A program made the translations under genes and the position numbers. A stretch of 64,000 nt of DNA from Sulfurimicrobium sp964384915 (GTDB lineage Bacteria; Pseudomonadota; Gammaproteobacteria; Burkholderiales; Sulfuricellaceae), in assembly GCA_964384915.1 (NCBI GenBank), contig CAYLMA010000001.1, positions 124,001 through 188,000 of the forward strand, written 5' to 3'. This document shows positions 51,898-60,918 of the stretch, in pieces (positions within the stretch are counted from its first letter, which is position 1; each line of letters starts with the position of its first letter). The notes beneath the pieces were generated by a model. It was not told the origin of the DNA and did no database searches. It saw nothing but the letters and a program-made list of their open reading frames with translations.

Positions 51898-52872
51898 ATG
51901 ACGACACCCGAAAAAACATTAGACCTGGCGCGCCAGGTTCTGAGCATCGAAGCCGATGCCATCCATGCGCTGAGCGCGCGTCTTGATCACAAATTTTCTC
52001 ACGCGGTCGAGTTGTGCCTGGCCTGCAGCGGACGCATTATCGTCAGCGGCATGGGGAAATCCGGGCATATCGCGGGCAAAATCGCATCCACTCTCGCCAG
52101 CACGGGCACGCCGTCCTTTTTCGTCCACCCCGGCGAGGCCAGCCACGGCGACATGGGCATGATCACGCCGCAGGATGTGGTCATTGCACTGTCCAATTCC
52201 GGCGAGAGCCCGGAACTGGTGGCCATCGTTCCACTGATAAAGCGCCTTGGCGCCAAGCTTATCACCATGACCGGCAACCCCTTGTCCACCATGGCGCGCG
52301 AAGCCGACCTCCATCTCGACGCCAGCGTGACGCAGGAGGCCTGCCCGCTGGGGCTGGCGCCGACGGCCAGCACCACTGCGGCGCTGGCACTGGGAGATGC
52401 TCTGGCGGTAGCGCTGCTGGATGCTCGCGGCTTCGGCAAGGAGGATTTTGCCCGCTCCCATCCCGGCGGCGCGCTTGGCCGCCGCCTGCTGGTGCACGTG
52501 CAGGACGTGATGCATCAGGGCGAGGCTTTGCCCAAGGTGCATGCGGATGCCAGCCTGAGCGTGGCACTGCTGGAAATGACCAGGAAGGGGCTGGGCATGA
52601 CTGCGGTGGTGGACGGCCAGGACCATATCCTGGGCCTGTTCACCGATGGCGACTTGCGCCGCCACCTGGATTCTCCACTGGACATCCGCACCACCCCCAT
52701 CAGCGAAGTCATGACCACCCAGCCGCTCACCATCCGCCCGGAACGGCTGGCGGCGGAAGCGGTGCAATTCATGGAACAGCGCAAAATCAACGGGCTCTTG
52801 GTCGCAGATGCATCAGGGCGGCTGGTAGGCGCCTTCAACATGCACGACCTGCTGCGCGCGGGCGTGGTCTAA
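51898..52872 (+). CDS. kdsD: D-arabinose 5-phosphate isomerase KdsD
   Basis: KdsD converts ribulose 5-phosphate to arabinose 5-phosphate, the first step to Kdo of lipopolysaccharide. The 324-residue product has a SIS domain (GMGKSGHIAGKIASTLASTGTP, HPGEASHGDMGM) and a C-terminal CBS pair. The open frame begins at 51829, but homology starts at the ATG at 51898. It heads kdsD-kdsC-lptC-lptA-lptB. Confidence 0.95.
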   Translation: MTTPEKTLDLARQVLSIEADAIHALSARLDHKFSHAVELCLACSGRIIVSGMGKSGHIAGKIASTLASTGTPSFFVHPGEASHGDMGMITPQDVVIALSNSGESPELVAIVPLIKRLGAKLITMTGNPLSTMAREADLHLDASVTQEACPLGLAPTASTTAALALGDALAVALLDARGFGKEDFARSHPGGALGRRLLVHVQDVMHQGEALPKVHADASLSVALLEMTRKGLGMTAVVDGQDHILGLFTDGDLRRHLDSPLDIRTTPISEVMTTQPLTIRPERLAAEAVQFMEQRKINGLLVADASGRLVGAFNMHDLLRAGVV

Positions 52873-52914
52873 GATTGCCTCCTAAAAACAGGCCTTAACT
52901 CTGGAGCAAGCACG

Positions 52915-53439
52915 ATGCAAGCGGTTTATGAACTGGCGAGTAAAATCAAATTGCTGATTTTTGATGTGGACGGGGTGCTCACCGACGGCAGCCTTTTTCT
53001 CGGCGATGACGGGCAGGAATACAAGGCGTTCAATTCTCTCGATGGCCACGGCATCAAGATGCTGAAAAACAGTGGCGTGGAAATCGCCATCATTACCGGG
53101 CGCACTTCGAAAGTCGTGATTCACCGCGCGCAGAACCTAGGAATCACCCATCTTTACCAAGGCATTCACGACAAGCTTCAGGCTTTTCACGAGCTCACGG
53201 AAAAACTCGGCATCCGCCTCGAACAATGCGCATTCATGGGGGACGACGTCGTGGACCTGCCTGCCATGCGCCGCTGTGGGCTGGCCTTCACGGTCCCCCA
53301 GGCGCCGGACCGGGTAAAGCAACATGCCCATTACGTCACCGTCAAGGATGGGGGGCGTGGCGCAGCGCGTGAAGTATGCGAGCTGATCATGCAGGCTCAA
53401 GATACCCTGGAGGCCCAGTTATCCGTTTATCTCAAATAA
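52915..53439 (+). CDS. kdsC: 3-deoxy-manno-octulosonate-8-phosphatase KdsC
   Basis: KdsC removes phosphate from Kdo 8-phosphate. The 174-residue HAD-family protein has the nucleophile motif FDVDGVLTDG, ITGRTSKVV, and the metal-binding FMGDDVVDLPAM. The lipopolysaccharide transport genes follow, and its 3' end overlaps lptC. Confidence 0.95.
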   Translation: MQAVYELASKIKLLIFDVDGVLTDGSLFLGDDGQEYKAFNSLDGHGIKMLKNSGVEIAIITGRTSKVVIHRAQNLGITHLYQGIHDKLQAFHELTEKLGIRLEQCAFMGDDVVDLPAMRRCGLAFTVPQAPDRVKQHAHYVTVKDGGRGAAREVCELIMQAQDTLEAQLSVYLK

Positions 53440-54011
53440 GCGAACGCGTCACGCTTTGGTTCCCCCTTGCGCTGCTGGGACTGCTCGCTCTGCTCACCTT
53501 CTGGCTCAACAGCACGGTTCAGGCCCCTTTGGCGAAACGCGATGGCAGCACGCGCCACGATCCGGATTTCTGGGTGGAGAATTTCTTCGCCCGGCGCATG
53601 GGACCGGACGGCCTGACCCAGCACAGCCTGGCGGCGATCAAACTTGAGCATTTCCCCGACGATGACAGCTCCCATCTGACCCGTCCCCACTTCATCGCCA
53701 TGAACGCAGAAAAACCACCGCTGCACATCCAGGCACAGCAGGGGCTGGTTTCCAGCAATGGCGAAGAGGTTTACTTTACCCGTGGCGTCGAGGTTAAACG
53801 CGAAGCCGGCACGGGTAAAGACTGGCTGACGATCCACACCGACTACTTGCACATCACGCCGGACAAGGAAATTGCCCGTACCCATAAGGCGGTCACGATC
53901 AAAACCCCGGCCGCGCTGGTCACCGCCATCGGAATGGAATTCAACAACCGCACCCAGGCGGTCAAACTGCTTTCACGCGTGAAAGGGCATTATGAAAAAC
54001 CCAAGCACTAG
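53376..54011 (+). CDS. lptC: LPS export protein LptC
   Basis: LptC is a bitopic inner-membrane protein that receives LPS from LptBFG and passes it to LptA. One TM helix (TLWFPLALLGLLALLTFWL, near residues 26-44) precedes the periplasmic jellyroll domain. The only conventional start in the frame is the ATG at 53376, giving 211 residues and a 64-base overlap with kdsC. The usual length of about 190 would need a start near ATA/GTT codons at the kdsC stop, so the true start is uncertain. lptA starts inside its 3' end. Confidence 0.85.
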   Translation: MRADHAGSRYPGGPVIRLSQISERVTLWFPLALLGLLALLTFWLNSTVQAPLAKRDGSTRHDPDFWVENFFARRMGPDGLTQHSLAAIKLEHFPDDDSSHLTRPHFIAMNAEKPPLHIQAQQGLVSSNGEEVYFTRGVEVKREAGTGKDWLTIHTDYLHITPDKEIARTHKAVTIKTPAALVTAIGMEFNNRTQAVKLLSRVKGHYEKPKH

Positions 54012-54594
54012 ATTTGCCGCCTATGGCTGCCTGCTACTTCTGCTGCTTCCAGCCACAGGTCTTGCCGAGCTGGCAGATCGCGACAAGCCCATCAACCTGG
54101 AAGCCGATACCGTCAACCTTGACGACGCAAACAAGGTCAGCATTTACCAGGGCAATGTGCAACTTTCGCAAGGCACGCTCCTGATTCGTGCCGACAAGTT
54201 AGTGATCAAGGAAGATGCAGCAGGTTTACAGCGCGCCACAGCCTATGGGAATCCAGCCAGTTTCCGCCAAAAGCGCGAAGGCCTGAATGAATACATCGAA
54301 GGTTACGGGCTGCGCATCGAATATGACGCCAGGGCTGAAAAAGCCGAACTTTTCACGCAGGCCCGCATGAAGCGCAACCAGGACGAAGTGCGCGGCAATT
54401 ACATCTCCTACGACGCCAAAACGGAATTTTTCCAGGTCATAGGCGGAGGCAAGGAAGCCGCCGCACCCGGCAGGGAGAAGGGGCGCGTGCGCGCCGTGAT
54501 CCAGCCAAAGCCCAAGAATGGCGCCAGCGCCACTAGCCCAGCGCCGCTCAACATACGTGGCGCGGAAAACATCGCCACGCCGCGACCAGAATGA
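53992..54594 (+). CDS. lptA: LPS transport periplasmic protein LptA
   Basis: LptA bridges LptC and LptD across the periplasm. The 200-residue product has a signal peptide (FAAYGCLLLLLLPATGLA) and the OstA-like jellyroll (KPINLEADTVNLDDANKVSIYQGNV, GTLLIRADKLVI). The C-terminus ends in a low-complexity Pro/Ala stretch. It overlaps lptC by 20 bases and precedes lptB by seven. Confidence 0.94.
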   Translation: MKNPSTRFAAYGCLLLLLLPATGLAELADRDKPINLEADTVNLDDANKVSIYQGNVQLSQGTLLIRADKLVIKEDAAGLQRATAYGNPASFRQKREGLNEYIEGYGLRIEYDARAEKAELFTQARMKRNQDEVRGNYISYDAKTEFFQVIGGGKEAAAPGREKGRVRAVIQPKPKNGASATSPAPLNIRGAENIATPRPE

Positions 54595-54601
54595 GCATCC
54601 A

Positions 54602-55324
54602 ATGAGCGAACTCACGGTTAGCGGCCTGAAAAAACGCTACAAATCCCGCACCGTCGTCAAGGACGTTTCCCTCGGCGTCAGCAGTGGCGAGGTAGTGGGG
54701 CTGCTGGGCCCGAATGGCGCGGGCAAGACCACCAGCTTCTACATGATGGTGGGGCTGGTTCCACTGGATGGAGGCAGCATCAAGCTGGATGGCAATGAAC
54801 TGAGCCGCATGCCGATTCATCGCCGGGCCCGCCTTGGGCTCAGCTACCTGCCCCAGGAAGCCTCGATTTTCCGCAAGCTGACGGTGGCGGAAAACGTGGC
54901 CGCCATTCTTGAATTGCGCGGCTTAAGCAGCGAGGAAGTGGAGCGCCAGACGGACGAACTGTTGCACGAACTGCATGTCCATCACCTGCGCGACAACCCG
55001 GCCATGAGCCTGTCCGGCGGCGAACGCCGGCGCGTTGAGATCGCCCGTGCGCTGGCCTCGAATCCGCGCTTTATCCTGCTTGACGAGCCCTTTGCCGGCG
55101 TGGATCCCATCGCCGTGCTTGAAATCCAGAAAATCATCCGTTTTCTTTCTGAGCGTGACATCGGCGTGCTGATCACCGACCACAACGTGCGCGAAACACT
55201 CGGCATCTGCGACCACGCCTACATCATTAATGACGGCCTGGTGCTGGCCAGCGGCAAACCGGAGGAAATCGTTTATAATGAAGCCGTGAGAAAAGTTTAT
55301 CTTGGCGAGCATTTTCGCTTATGA
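54602..55324 (+). CDS. lptB: LPS export ABC transporter ATPase LptB
   Basis: LptB powers LPS extraction with LptF and LptG, which are not in this window. The 240-residue ATPase has Walker A (GPNGAGKTTSFYMM), the Q loop (YLPQEASIFRKL), signature LSGGERRR, Walker B (FILLDEPFAGVDP) and the switch His (DHNVRETL). The start at 54602 gives the normal length. rpoN follows 39 bases later, the classical order. Confidence 0.97.
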   Translation: MSELTVSGLKKRYKSRTVVKDVSLGVSSGEVVGLLGPNGAGKTTSFYMMVGLVPLDGGSIKLDGNELSRMPIHRRARLGLSYLPQEASIFRKLTVAENVAAILELRGLSSEEVERQTDELLHELHVHHLRDNPAMSLSGGERRRVEIARALASNPRFILLDEPFAGVDPIAVLEIQKIIRFLSERDIGVLITDHNVRETLGICDHAYIINDGLVLASGKPEEIVYNEAVRKVYLGEHFRL

Positions 55325-55363
55325 CACGGCCCTGAGTCTTCGCCCTCAGGAATCCAATTGCCC

Positions 55364-56809
55364 ATGAAACAAAGCCTCCAGCTCAAACTCTCCCAACACC
55401 TGGCCCTGACCCCGCAGTTGCAGCAATCCATACGATTGCTGCAGTTGTCTTCGCAGGAACTCAATCAGGAATTGGAGCAGTTCATCGAAAACAATCCCTT
55501 GCTTGAGCGCGTGGATCCGAATCTTGACGCAGACAGGCCGGAGGAGCCCAGCTCGTTCGCTTCTGCCGAACAGGCGCCTGCCACGGCTCCAGTCGAGGAG
55601 CATGGCGAAGCATCTCAGCAGGAAGACAGCTTCAATGATGACCATGATATCTGGAACGAAGCCGCACCCTCGCATGGCATCCGCGACGATAATGACGAAC
55701 CGGATTACCCGCAGCAGGATGCCGGTACCACCAGCTTGCGCGACCACCTGAACTGGCAGCTCAACCTCACGCAGCTTCCCTTGCGCGATCGAACCATTGT
55801 GTCGCTGATGATCGACGCGCTCAATGATGACGGCTACCTGACCCAGAGCTTGGACGACATTGCCGAAATATTGCCGCCGGAACTGGAGATCGACCCGCTC
55901 GAGGTCGAAACCGCGCTGAAGCATCTGCAGAATCTCGAGCCGCTTGGCGTCGGCGCCCGCAATCTGGGCGAATGCCTGGCTCTGCAGCTCGAAGCCATGC
56001 CAGCGGACACCCCCCATCGAGATATCGCACTGCGAATTGCACGGCAACACCTGGAACAACTGGCAAGCCGGGATTACAACAAGCTAAAAAAACTGCTGCA
56101 ATGCGATGATGACAGCCTGCGTGCCGCCCAACACCTCATCACCGGACTCAACCCCCGCCCAGGCGCTGATTTCGCCGCCGCTGACACACGTTACGTCGTG
56201 GCTGACGTCATCGTCAGAAAAACCAAGGGGATGTGGATAGCCAGCCTGAACCGCGAAGCCATGCCCAAGCTGCGCGTCAACCGCATGTATGCCGACATTC
56301 TGAGCCGCAACAGGGAGGGTGGCGGGCAGCAGCTTGCCAGCCAGTTGCAGGAGGCGCGCTGGATGGTCAAGAACATTGAACAGCGCTTTGACACCATTCT
56401 GCGGGTGTCACAGGCCATCGTCGACCGCCAGAAACACTTTTTCGAGCACGGCGAAGTCGCCATGCGCCCATTGGTGCTGCGCGAAATAGCCGATGAAGTC
56501 GGCTTGCATGAATCCACGATTTCTCGCGTCACCACCCAGAAGTACATGCTCACACCGAGAGGCATTTTCGAATTAAAATACTTTTTCGGCAGCCATGTCG
56601 CGACTGAAACCGGCGGCGCTTGTTCAGCCACCGCCATCCGCGCCCTGATCAAGCAACTCGTGAGCGCGGAAGATAGCAAAAAACCACTCAGCGACACCCA
56701 GATCACAGAAATTCTGGCACAACAGGGCATCGTAGTCGCACGCCGTACCGTGGCAAAATACCGCGAAGTCTTGCTGATCCCCGCGGTGACACTTCGCAAA
56801 TCTCTCTAA
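55364..56809 (+). CDS. rpoN: RNA polymerase sigma-54 factor RpoN
   Basis: The 481-residue product has the activator-interaction region I (QSLQLKLSQHLALTPQLQQSIRLLQ), an acidic variable region II (about 55-115), core-binding region III, and the RpoN box ARRTVAKYRE near the C-terminus that contacts the -24 element. AGGA precedes the ATG at 55364. Likely clients within the window are the two pilin promoters at 16394 and 48158. It lies between lptB and hpf as usual. Confidence 0.98.
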   Translation: MKQSLQLKLSQHLALTPQLQQSIRLLQLSSQELNQELEQFIENNPLLERVDPNLDADRPEEPSSFASAEQAPATAPVEEHGEASQQEDSFNDDHDIWNEAAPSHGIRDDNDEPDYPQQDAGTTSLRDHLNWQLNLTQLPLRDRTIVSLMIDALNDDGYLTQSLDDIAEILPPELEIDPLEVETALKHLQNLEPLGVGARNLGECLALQLEAMPADTPHRDIALRIARQHLEQLASRDYNKLKKLLQCDDDSLRAAQHLITGLNPRPGADFAAADTRYVVADVIVRKTKGMWIASLNREAMPKLRVNRMYADILSRNREGGGQQLASQLQEARWMVKNIEQRFDTILRVSQAIVDRQKHFFEHGEVAMRPLVLREIADEVGLHESTISRVTTQKYMLTPRGIFELKYFFGSHVATETGGACSATAIRALIKQLVSAEDSKKPLSDTQITEILAQQGIVVARRTVAKYREVLLIPAVTLRKSL

Positions 56810-56844
56810 CCAACAGGTTCTTTTTATAACCAGGAGCATGAATC

Positions 56845-57165
56845 ATGAACTTGACCATCACCGGCCACCACATCGAAGTTACCCCCGCCATTCGCGACTA
56901 TGTCACTAGCAAACTGGATAAGATCAACCGTCATTTCGATCAAGTCATCGACGTCAAGGTCATCCTGACGGTCGAAAAACTCAAGCAGAAGGCAGAGGTA
57001 AGCGTTCACATGCGTGGGAACGATGTATTTGTACAATCTGAAGATGCCGACATGTATGCTGCTATCGATTCATTGGTGGACAAGCTGGACCGCCAGATCC
57101 TCAAACGCAAGGAAAAGAACGGCGACCATCACAGTGATGTAAAACATCAGGCAGTCGAAGAATAA
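56845..57165 (+). CDS. hpf: Ribosome hibernation promoting factor, short form
   Basis: The 106-residue protein (MNLTITGHHIEVTPAIRDYV) binds the decoding site of idle ribosomes and, in its short form, aids 100S dimers with RMF where that is present. The full S30AE fold is visible, with the DMYAAIDSLVDKLDRQI helix; there is no long C-terminal domain. AGGAG is six bases before the ATG. Confidence 0.95.
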   Translation: MNLTITGHHIEVTPAIRDYVTSKLDKINRHFDQVIDVKVILTVEKLKQKAEVSVHMRGNDVFVQSEDADMYAAIDSLVDKLDRQILKRKEKNGDHHSDVKHQAVEE

Positions 57166-57194
57166 AAACCACTACTTGATGCCCGAGGTTAGCC

Positions 57195-57668
57195 ATGGAG
57201 CTCATTGCAAAAATACTGCCACTCGAAAATGTCATTGCGGAACTCGATGTCGGGAGCAAAAAACGGGCTTTCGAACATGTCGGCGAAATGCTGGAACAAC
57301 GCCTGCATCTCGGCCGCGGCAAGATATTCGACAGCCTTTTCGCTCGTGAGAAACTGGGTTCAACCGGCCTCGGCCACGGCATTGCCATTCCGCATGGGCG
57401 AATCAAGGGCTTGCAGGATACCCAGGGCGTATTCGTACACCTGAAGCAGCCGATTCCCTTCGACGCCCCGGACGGCGCGCCGGTATCGCTGCTTTTCGTG
57501 TTGCTGGTGCCGGAGCAGGCAACCGATCTGCACCTGCAAATTCTTGGCGAACTGGCGCACATGTTCAGCGACCACCATTTGCGCGAGCAACTGAACGCCA
57601 GTTACGACAGCGAAACGCTACACCACCTCCTCACCACCTGGGTGCCCCATGCCGCAAATCAGCGTTAA
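57195..57668 (+). CDS. ptsN: Nitrogen-regulatory PTS protein EIIA(Ntr)
   Basis: The 157-residue EIIA-type protein has the phosphorylated His in GHGIAIPHGRI and the surrounding EIIA motifs. It is a regulator of nitrogen and potassium physiology, not a sugar transporter. hprK starts inside its 3' end, an overlap of 20 bases. This order rpoN-hpf-ptsN-hprK-rapZ is typical of betaproteobacteria. Confidence 0.95.
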   Translation: MELIAKILPLENVIAELDVGSKKRAFEHVGEMLEQRLHLGRGKIFDSLFAREKLGSTGLGHGIAIPHGRIKGLQDTQGVFVHLKQPIPFDAPDGAPVSLLFVLLVPEQATDLHLQILGELAHMFSDHHLREQLNASYDSETLHHLLTTWVPHAANQR

Positions 57669-58596
57669 TCAGCTTTTTGCGGACAAGGGGGACCAGCTTG
57701 GCCTGACGTGGGTTGCCGGCAAGAAGGGGGGGAACAAACTGCTGACCAGCGATACGGTACAGAAGCTTTCTCTGGCGCTGATCGGCTACCTAAATTTCGT
57801 GCATCCCAACCGGGTACAGGTGCTGGGATGCGCGGAAATGGACTACCTGCGCAGCTTGACGCCGGAAGCACTGGCGCAGTCCGTCAATAACCTGTTCAGC
57901 ACCGAGTTGGCGGCGATCATTGTCGCCAATGGGGAAACCGTCCCCCCCTTGCTCAAGGAAGCCGCCGACCGCACTTTGACACCGCTGCTGACCTCCCACG
58001 AACAGAGTCCCGACATGATGAACGTACTGCGCCATTACCTGGCGCAAGTACTGGCTGAAACCACGGTGCGTCATGGCGTATTCATGGAAGTGCAGGGCAT
58101 GGGCGTTCTGATTACCGGCGACAGCGCCGTTGGCAAAAGCGAGCTTGCGCTGGAGCTGATTACGCGCGGACACCGTCTGGTGGCGGACGACGTGGTGGAG
58201 TTCTATCAGGTTTCCCCAGACACGCTGGAAGGCCGCTGCCCAGCCATGCTGCAGGACTTTCTCGAAGTGCGCGGCCTCGGCGTGCTGAATATCCGCGCGC
58301 TGTTCGGGGAAGCCGCGGTCAAGTTGAAAAAAAATATCAAGCTGATCGTGCATCTGGAAAAACTGACTGAACAAACCATGTCCCTGAATCGGCTGCAGAT
58401 CAACACCTATTCGCAGCAAATTCTCGACGCCACCATTCCCGAAGTGCGCATCCCGGTGGCTGCCGGCCGCAACATCGCGGTGCTGCTCGAAGTAGCCGTG
58501 CGCAATCACATCCTGCAACTGCGCGGCATCAACAGCACGCAGCAGTTCATCGAGCGCCATGATCGCATGATGGCCGAAGACAAGCCCAGTACCTAA
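57649..58596 (+). CDS. hprK: HPr kinase/phosphorylase
   Basis: HprK phosphorylates and dephosphorylates a serine of HPr. The 315-residue product has the P-loop GDSAVGKSELALELI (about residue 160), the signature EVRGLGVLNI, and the C-terminal K3-loop region (EVRIPVAAGRN). HPr itself is not encoded here. rapZ starts two bases after the stop. Confidence 0.96.
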   Translation: MPQISVNQLFADKGDQLGLTWVAGKKGGNKLLTSDTVQKLSLALIGYLNFVHPNRVQVLGCAEMDYLRSLTPEALAQSVNNLFSTELAAIIVANGETVPPLLKEAADRTLTPLLTSHEQSPDMMNVLRHYLAQVLAETTVRHGVFMEVQGMGVLITGDSAVGKSELALELITRGHRLVADDVVEFYQVSPDTLEGRCPAMLQDFLEVRGLGVLNIRALFGEAAVKLKKNIKLIVHLEKLTEQTMSLNRLQINTYSQQILDATIPEVRIPVAAGRNIAVLLEVAVRNHILQLRGINSTQQFIERHDRMMAEDKPST

Positions 58597-58598
58597 GC

Positions 58599-59435
58599 AT
58601 GCAACTCATCCTGGTCAGCGGCTTGTCCGGTTCGGGCAAAAGTATCGCCCTCAATGTTCTTGAGGACAGAAGCTACTTTTGTGTCGACAATCTTCCGCTA
58701 GCGCTGCTCACCGAGACGGCTCGCTACCTTCTTGGCGGCGGCGTCACACAAGCCGCGATCAGCATCGATGCGCGCAGCAACAGCGACCTGAATCAACTGC
58801 CCCAGATCATCGCCGCATTACGCGGGGATGGACTGGACGTACGGGTGCTGTTCCTTGAAGCCAAGACCGATGAACTGGTCAAGCGTTTCAGTGAGACCCG
58901 GCGCCGCCACCCCCTGAGCGACCAGGGCCGCACGCTTACGGAATGCATCGAACGCGAACAAGAACAACTGGAAGCTGTCAGCGATCTCGGCCACCGCATA
59001 GATACCAGCGATCTATCACCCAATACCCTGCGCGCCTGGATCAAGGACTTCATCGCGCACGACCGCTCCCGGCTGACCCTGTTGTTCCAGTCGTTTGGCT
59101 TCAAGCATGGCATTCCGCTGGACGCCGATTTCGTGTTCGATGTCCGCTGCCTGCCGAACCCGCATTACGATCCGGCCTTGCGCCCGCTGACGGGGAAGGA
59201 CCCGGAAGTCTGCGCATTCTTGCAGAAAGACCCCTTGGTGCAAAAAATGCTGGGCGACATTAGCCGCTTCGTGGCTGACTGGCTGCCCTGTTTTATCCGC
59301 GACAATCGCAATTATCTGACCATTGCCTTGGGATGCACCGGCGGACAGCACCGCTCCGTGTTTTTTGCAGAAACACTGGCAGCGCAGTTCGGCAGCGAAT
59401 ACCAGGTGCTGATCAGGCATCGCGAACTGTCATGA
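58599..59435 (+). CDS. rapZ: RNase adapter protein RapZ
   Basis: RapZ is a P-loop nucleotide-binding protein that, in E. coli, directs RNase E to the small RNA GlmZ. The 278-residue product has Walker A GLSGSGKSIALN, the SIDARSNSDL stretch, and the C-terminal GCTGGQHRSVFFAE motif. GlmZ is not known in betaproteobacteria, so its substrate here may differ. The next gene overlaps its stop (ATGA). Confidence 0.96.
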   Translation: MQLILVSGLSGSGKSIALNVLEDRSYFCVDNLPLALLTETARYLLGGGVTQAAISIDARSNSDLNQLPQIIAALRGDGLDVRVLFLEAKTDELVKRFSETRRRHPLSDQGRTLTECIEREQEQLEAVSDLGHRIDTSDLSPNTLRAWIKDFIAHDRSRLTLLFQSFGFKHGIPLDADFVFDVRCLPNPHYDPALRPLTGKDPEVCAFLQKDPLVQKMLGDISRFVADWLPCFIRDNRNYLTIALGCTGGQHRSVFFAETLAAQFGSEYQVLIRHRELS

Positions 59436-59800
59436 ACGTGGGTTTCAAGGCAGGGGACTGGCTTACGGCGCTCGCAGGCGCGGCGCTGGTCACATACCTT
59501 TTTCTTTCGGTGTGGGGAGGAAGCAAGGGCACCAACCTGATCATCCGCAGCGGTGGAAGAATTGTGGCCGAAACGGATTTGTCACGAAACCGTGATTTTG
59601 AAATCAGAGGGCCACTTGGGACGACCCTGATTACAGTCAACAACCATCGCGTCCGCATCGCACGCGACCCCAGCCCGCGCCAGCACTGCGTCAGGCAGGG
59701 ATGGCTTACACGCGCAGGGGAAGCCGCACTGTGCCTGCCTAACCAGGTAAGCGTGGAACTGCTCGGTGCCACGAGGCCGTATGACTCCCTCAGTTATTAA
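59432..59800 (+). CDS. NusG domain II-containing membrane-anchored protein
   Basis: The 122-residue protein has one N-terminal hydrophobic helix (WLTALAGAALVTYLFLSVW) and a NusG domain II-like beta domain (residues 35-115; NLIIRSGGRIVAETDL, CVRQGWLTRAGEAALCLPNQVSVEL) with two cysteines. Such proteins often precede Gx transporters, as here. Function is unknown. Its ATG overlaps the rapZ stop, and its 3' end overlaps the next gene. Confidence 0.8.
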   Translation: MNVGFKAGDWLTALAGAALVTYLFLSVWGGSKGTNLIIRSGGRIVAETDLSRNRDFEIRGPLGTTLITVNNHRVRIARDPSPRQHCVRQGWLTRAGEAALCLPNQVSVELLGATRPYDSLSY

Positions 59801-60320
59801 GCTTCCCGCCAGACCGGATGATCACCGCATAGCGCGGCTGGCCGCCTTCGCCATTGGGCTATCGCTGGCTGAAGCAGCGTTACCCTCGCCGTTACCCGGC
59901 GTAAAACCCGGTCTGGCAAACATCATTACACTGCTGGTTCTACAGCGTTTCGGCTGGCGGGCCGCCGCCTGGGTTACCCTGTTACGCGTTGTGGCGGGAA
60001 GCCTGCTGCTCGGCTCCTTTCTCTCCCCCGGTTTCGTCCTGAGTTTTTGCGGCGCGCTGGCCGGCCTGATCGTGCTGGGACTGGCACGCAAGCTTCCATC
60101 TGGCGCATTTGGCCCGGTCAGCCATAGCATCCTGGCCGCCTTCGCTCATATTGCCGCGCAACTCGGCGTGGTGTATTTGTGGCTCATCCCGCATGCCGGC
60201 GTACTTTATCTTGCACCGGTCTTTGCCTCAGCGGCGCTGTTGTTTGGCATTGTCAACGGGCTGGTTGCGGCCCGCCTCCTTGACGCGCCACGGCAAAATC
60301 CACAGCCGGCCCTGACATGA
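59781..60320 (+). CDS. Gx transporter family membrane protein (Hpre_diP_synt_I)
   Basis: The 179-residue protein has four or five membrane helices and the family motif PLPGVKPGLANIITLLVL. It is annotated in other genomes as heptaprenyl diphosphate synthase component I or Gx transporter; the ECF S-component-like fold suggests uptake of a small compound. ACGAGG is four bases before the ATG at 59781. The next gene overlaps its stop by four bases. Confidence 0.8.
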   Translation: MTPSVIKLPARPDDHRIARLAAFAIGLSLAEAALPSPLPGVKPGLANIITLLVLQRFGWRAAAWVTLLRVVAGSLLLGSFLSPGFVLSFCGALAGLIVLGLARKLPSGAFGPVSHSILAAFAHIAAQLGVVYLWLIPHAGVLYLAPVFASAALLFGIVNGLVAARLLDAPRQNPQPALT

Positions 60321-60892
60321 AGGCGCTTGGCCTGATTATCCTGCTTCTGCTGAGTCTGCCGGTCGCAGCAGCAGAGTGGGTCCGGGTTCGGCCTCTGGCA
60401 GAAGGCGACCAGTATTTCTACGACCGCTCCAAGCTTTACATCAACGGCGACGAAATCACCTACTGGAAAAAGGTGGCCTTCAGAATGCCCGCAACGGTAA
60501 AAGGCCTGGCGGCAGTAAGCGGTCTTTATCGTGAACGTATTCACTGCGCTGAACACACGCTGAAACTGATCAGCTACCTGCTTTATGCCGCCGATGGCAA
60601 CACCATTGAGTATATCGCCATCCACGAAGGAGAGGCGGCCCCAATCATCCCCGATACCGTGGGCGATGTATTCGAGAAGACCGTCTGCGATCTGGTACGC
60701 CAGAAACAGGAAGCGGCGCGTCGAGAAAAAGCAAAAGAAGAAGCCAGGAAGCCTGAACCCAATAAGGCAAAACCAGCCCCCGTTGAAGCCCCCCGTATCG
60801 AAGCCACGCTGCCAGAAGAAAATCCCCCGCATCCGGCTCCTGACGTAGAAGTGGCCAATCCGGCGGCATCCTCCCCATCGGTGGTGAATTAG
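60317..60892 (+). CDS. Secreted surface-adhesin E-like protein
   Basis: The 191-residue protein has a signal peptide (MKALGLIILLLLSLPVAAA), a compact domain (EWVRVRPLAEGDQYFYDRSKL, residues 20-135) similar to surface-adhesin protein E, and a charged, Pro-rich tail (about 140-191). It is probably periplasmic. Two cysteines (HCAEH, VCDLV) may pair. The role is unknown, and the adhesin name is a family label. Confidence 0.6.
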   Translation: MKALGLIILLLLSLPVAAAEWVRVRPLAEGDQYFYDRSKLYINGDEITYWKKVAFRMPATVKGLAAVSGLYRERIHCAEHTLKLISYLLYAADGNTIEYIAIHEGEAAPIIPDTVGDVFEKTVCDLVRQKQEAARREKAKEEARKPEPNKAKPAPVEAPRIEATLPEENPPHPAPDVEVANPAASSPSVVN

Positions 60893-60918
60893 GCATTCTC
60901 GTGGTCTAATCGCAAGCT

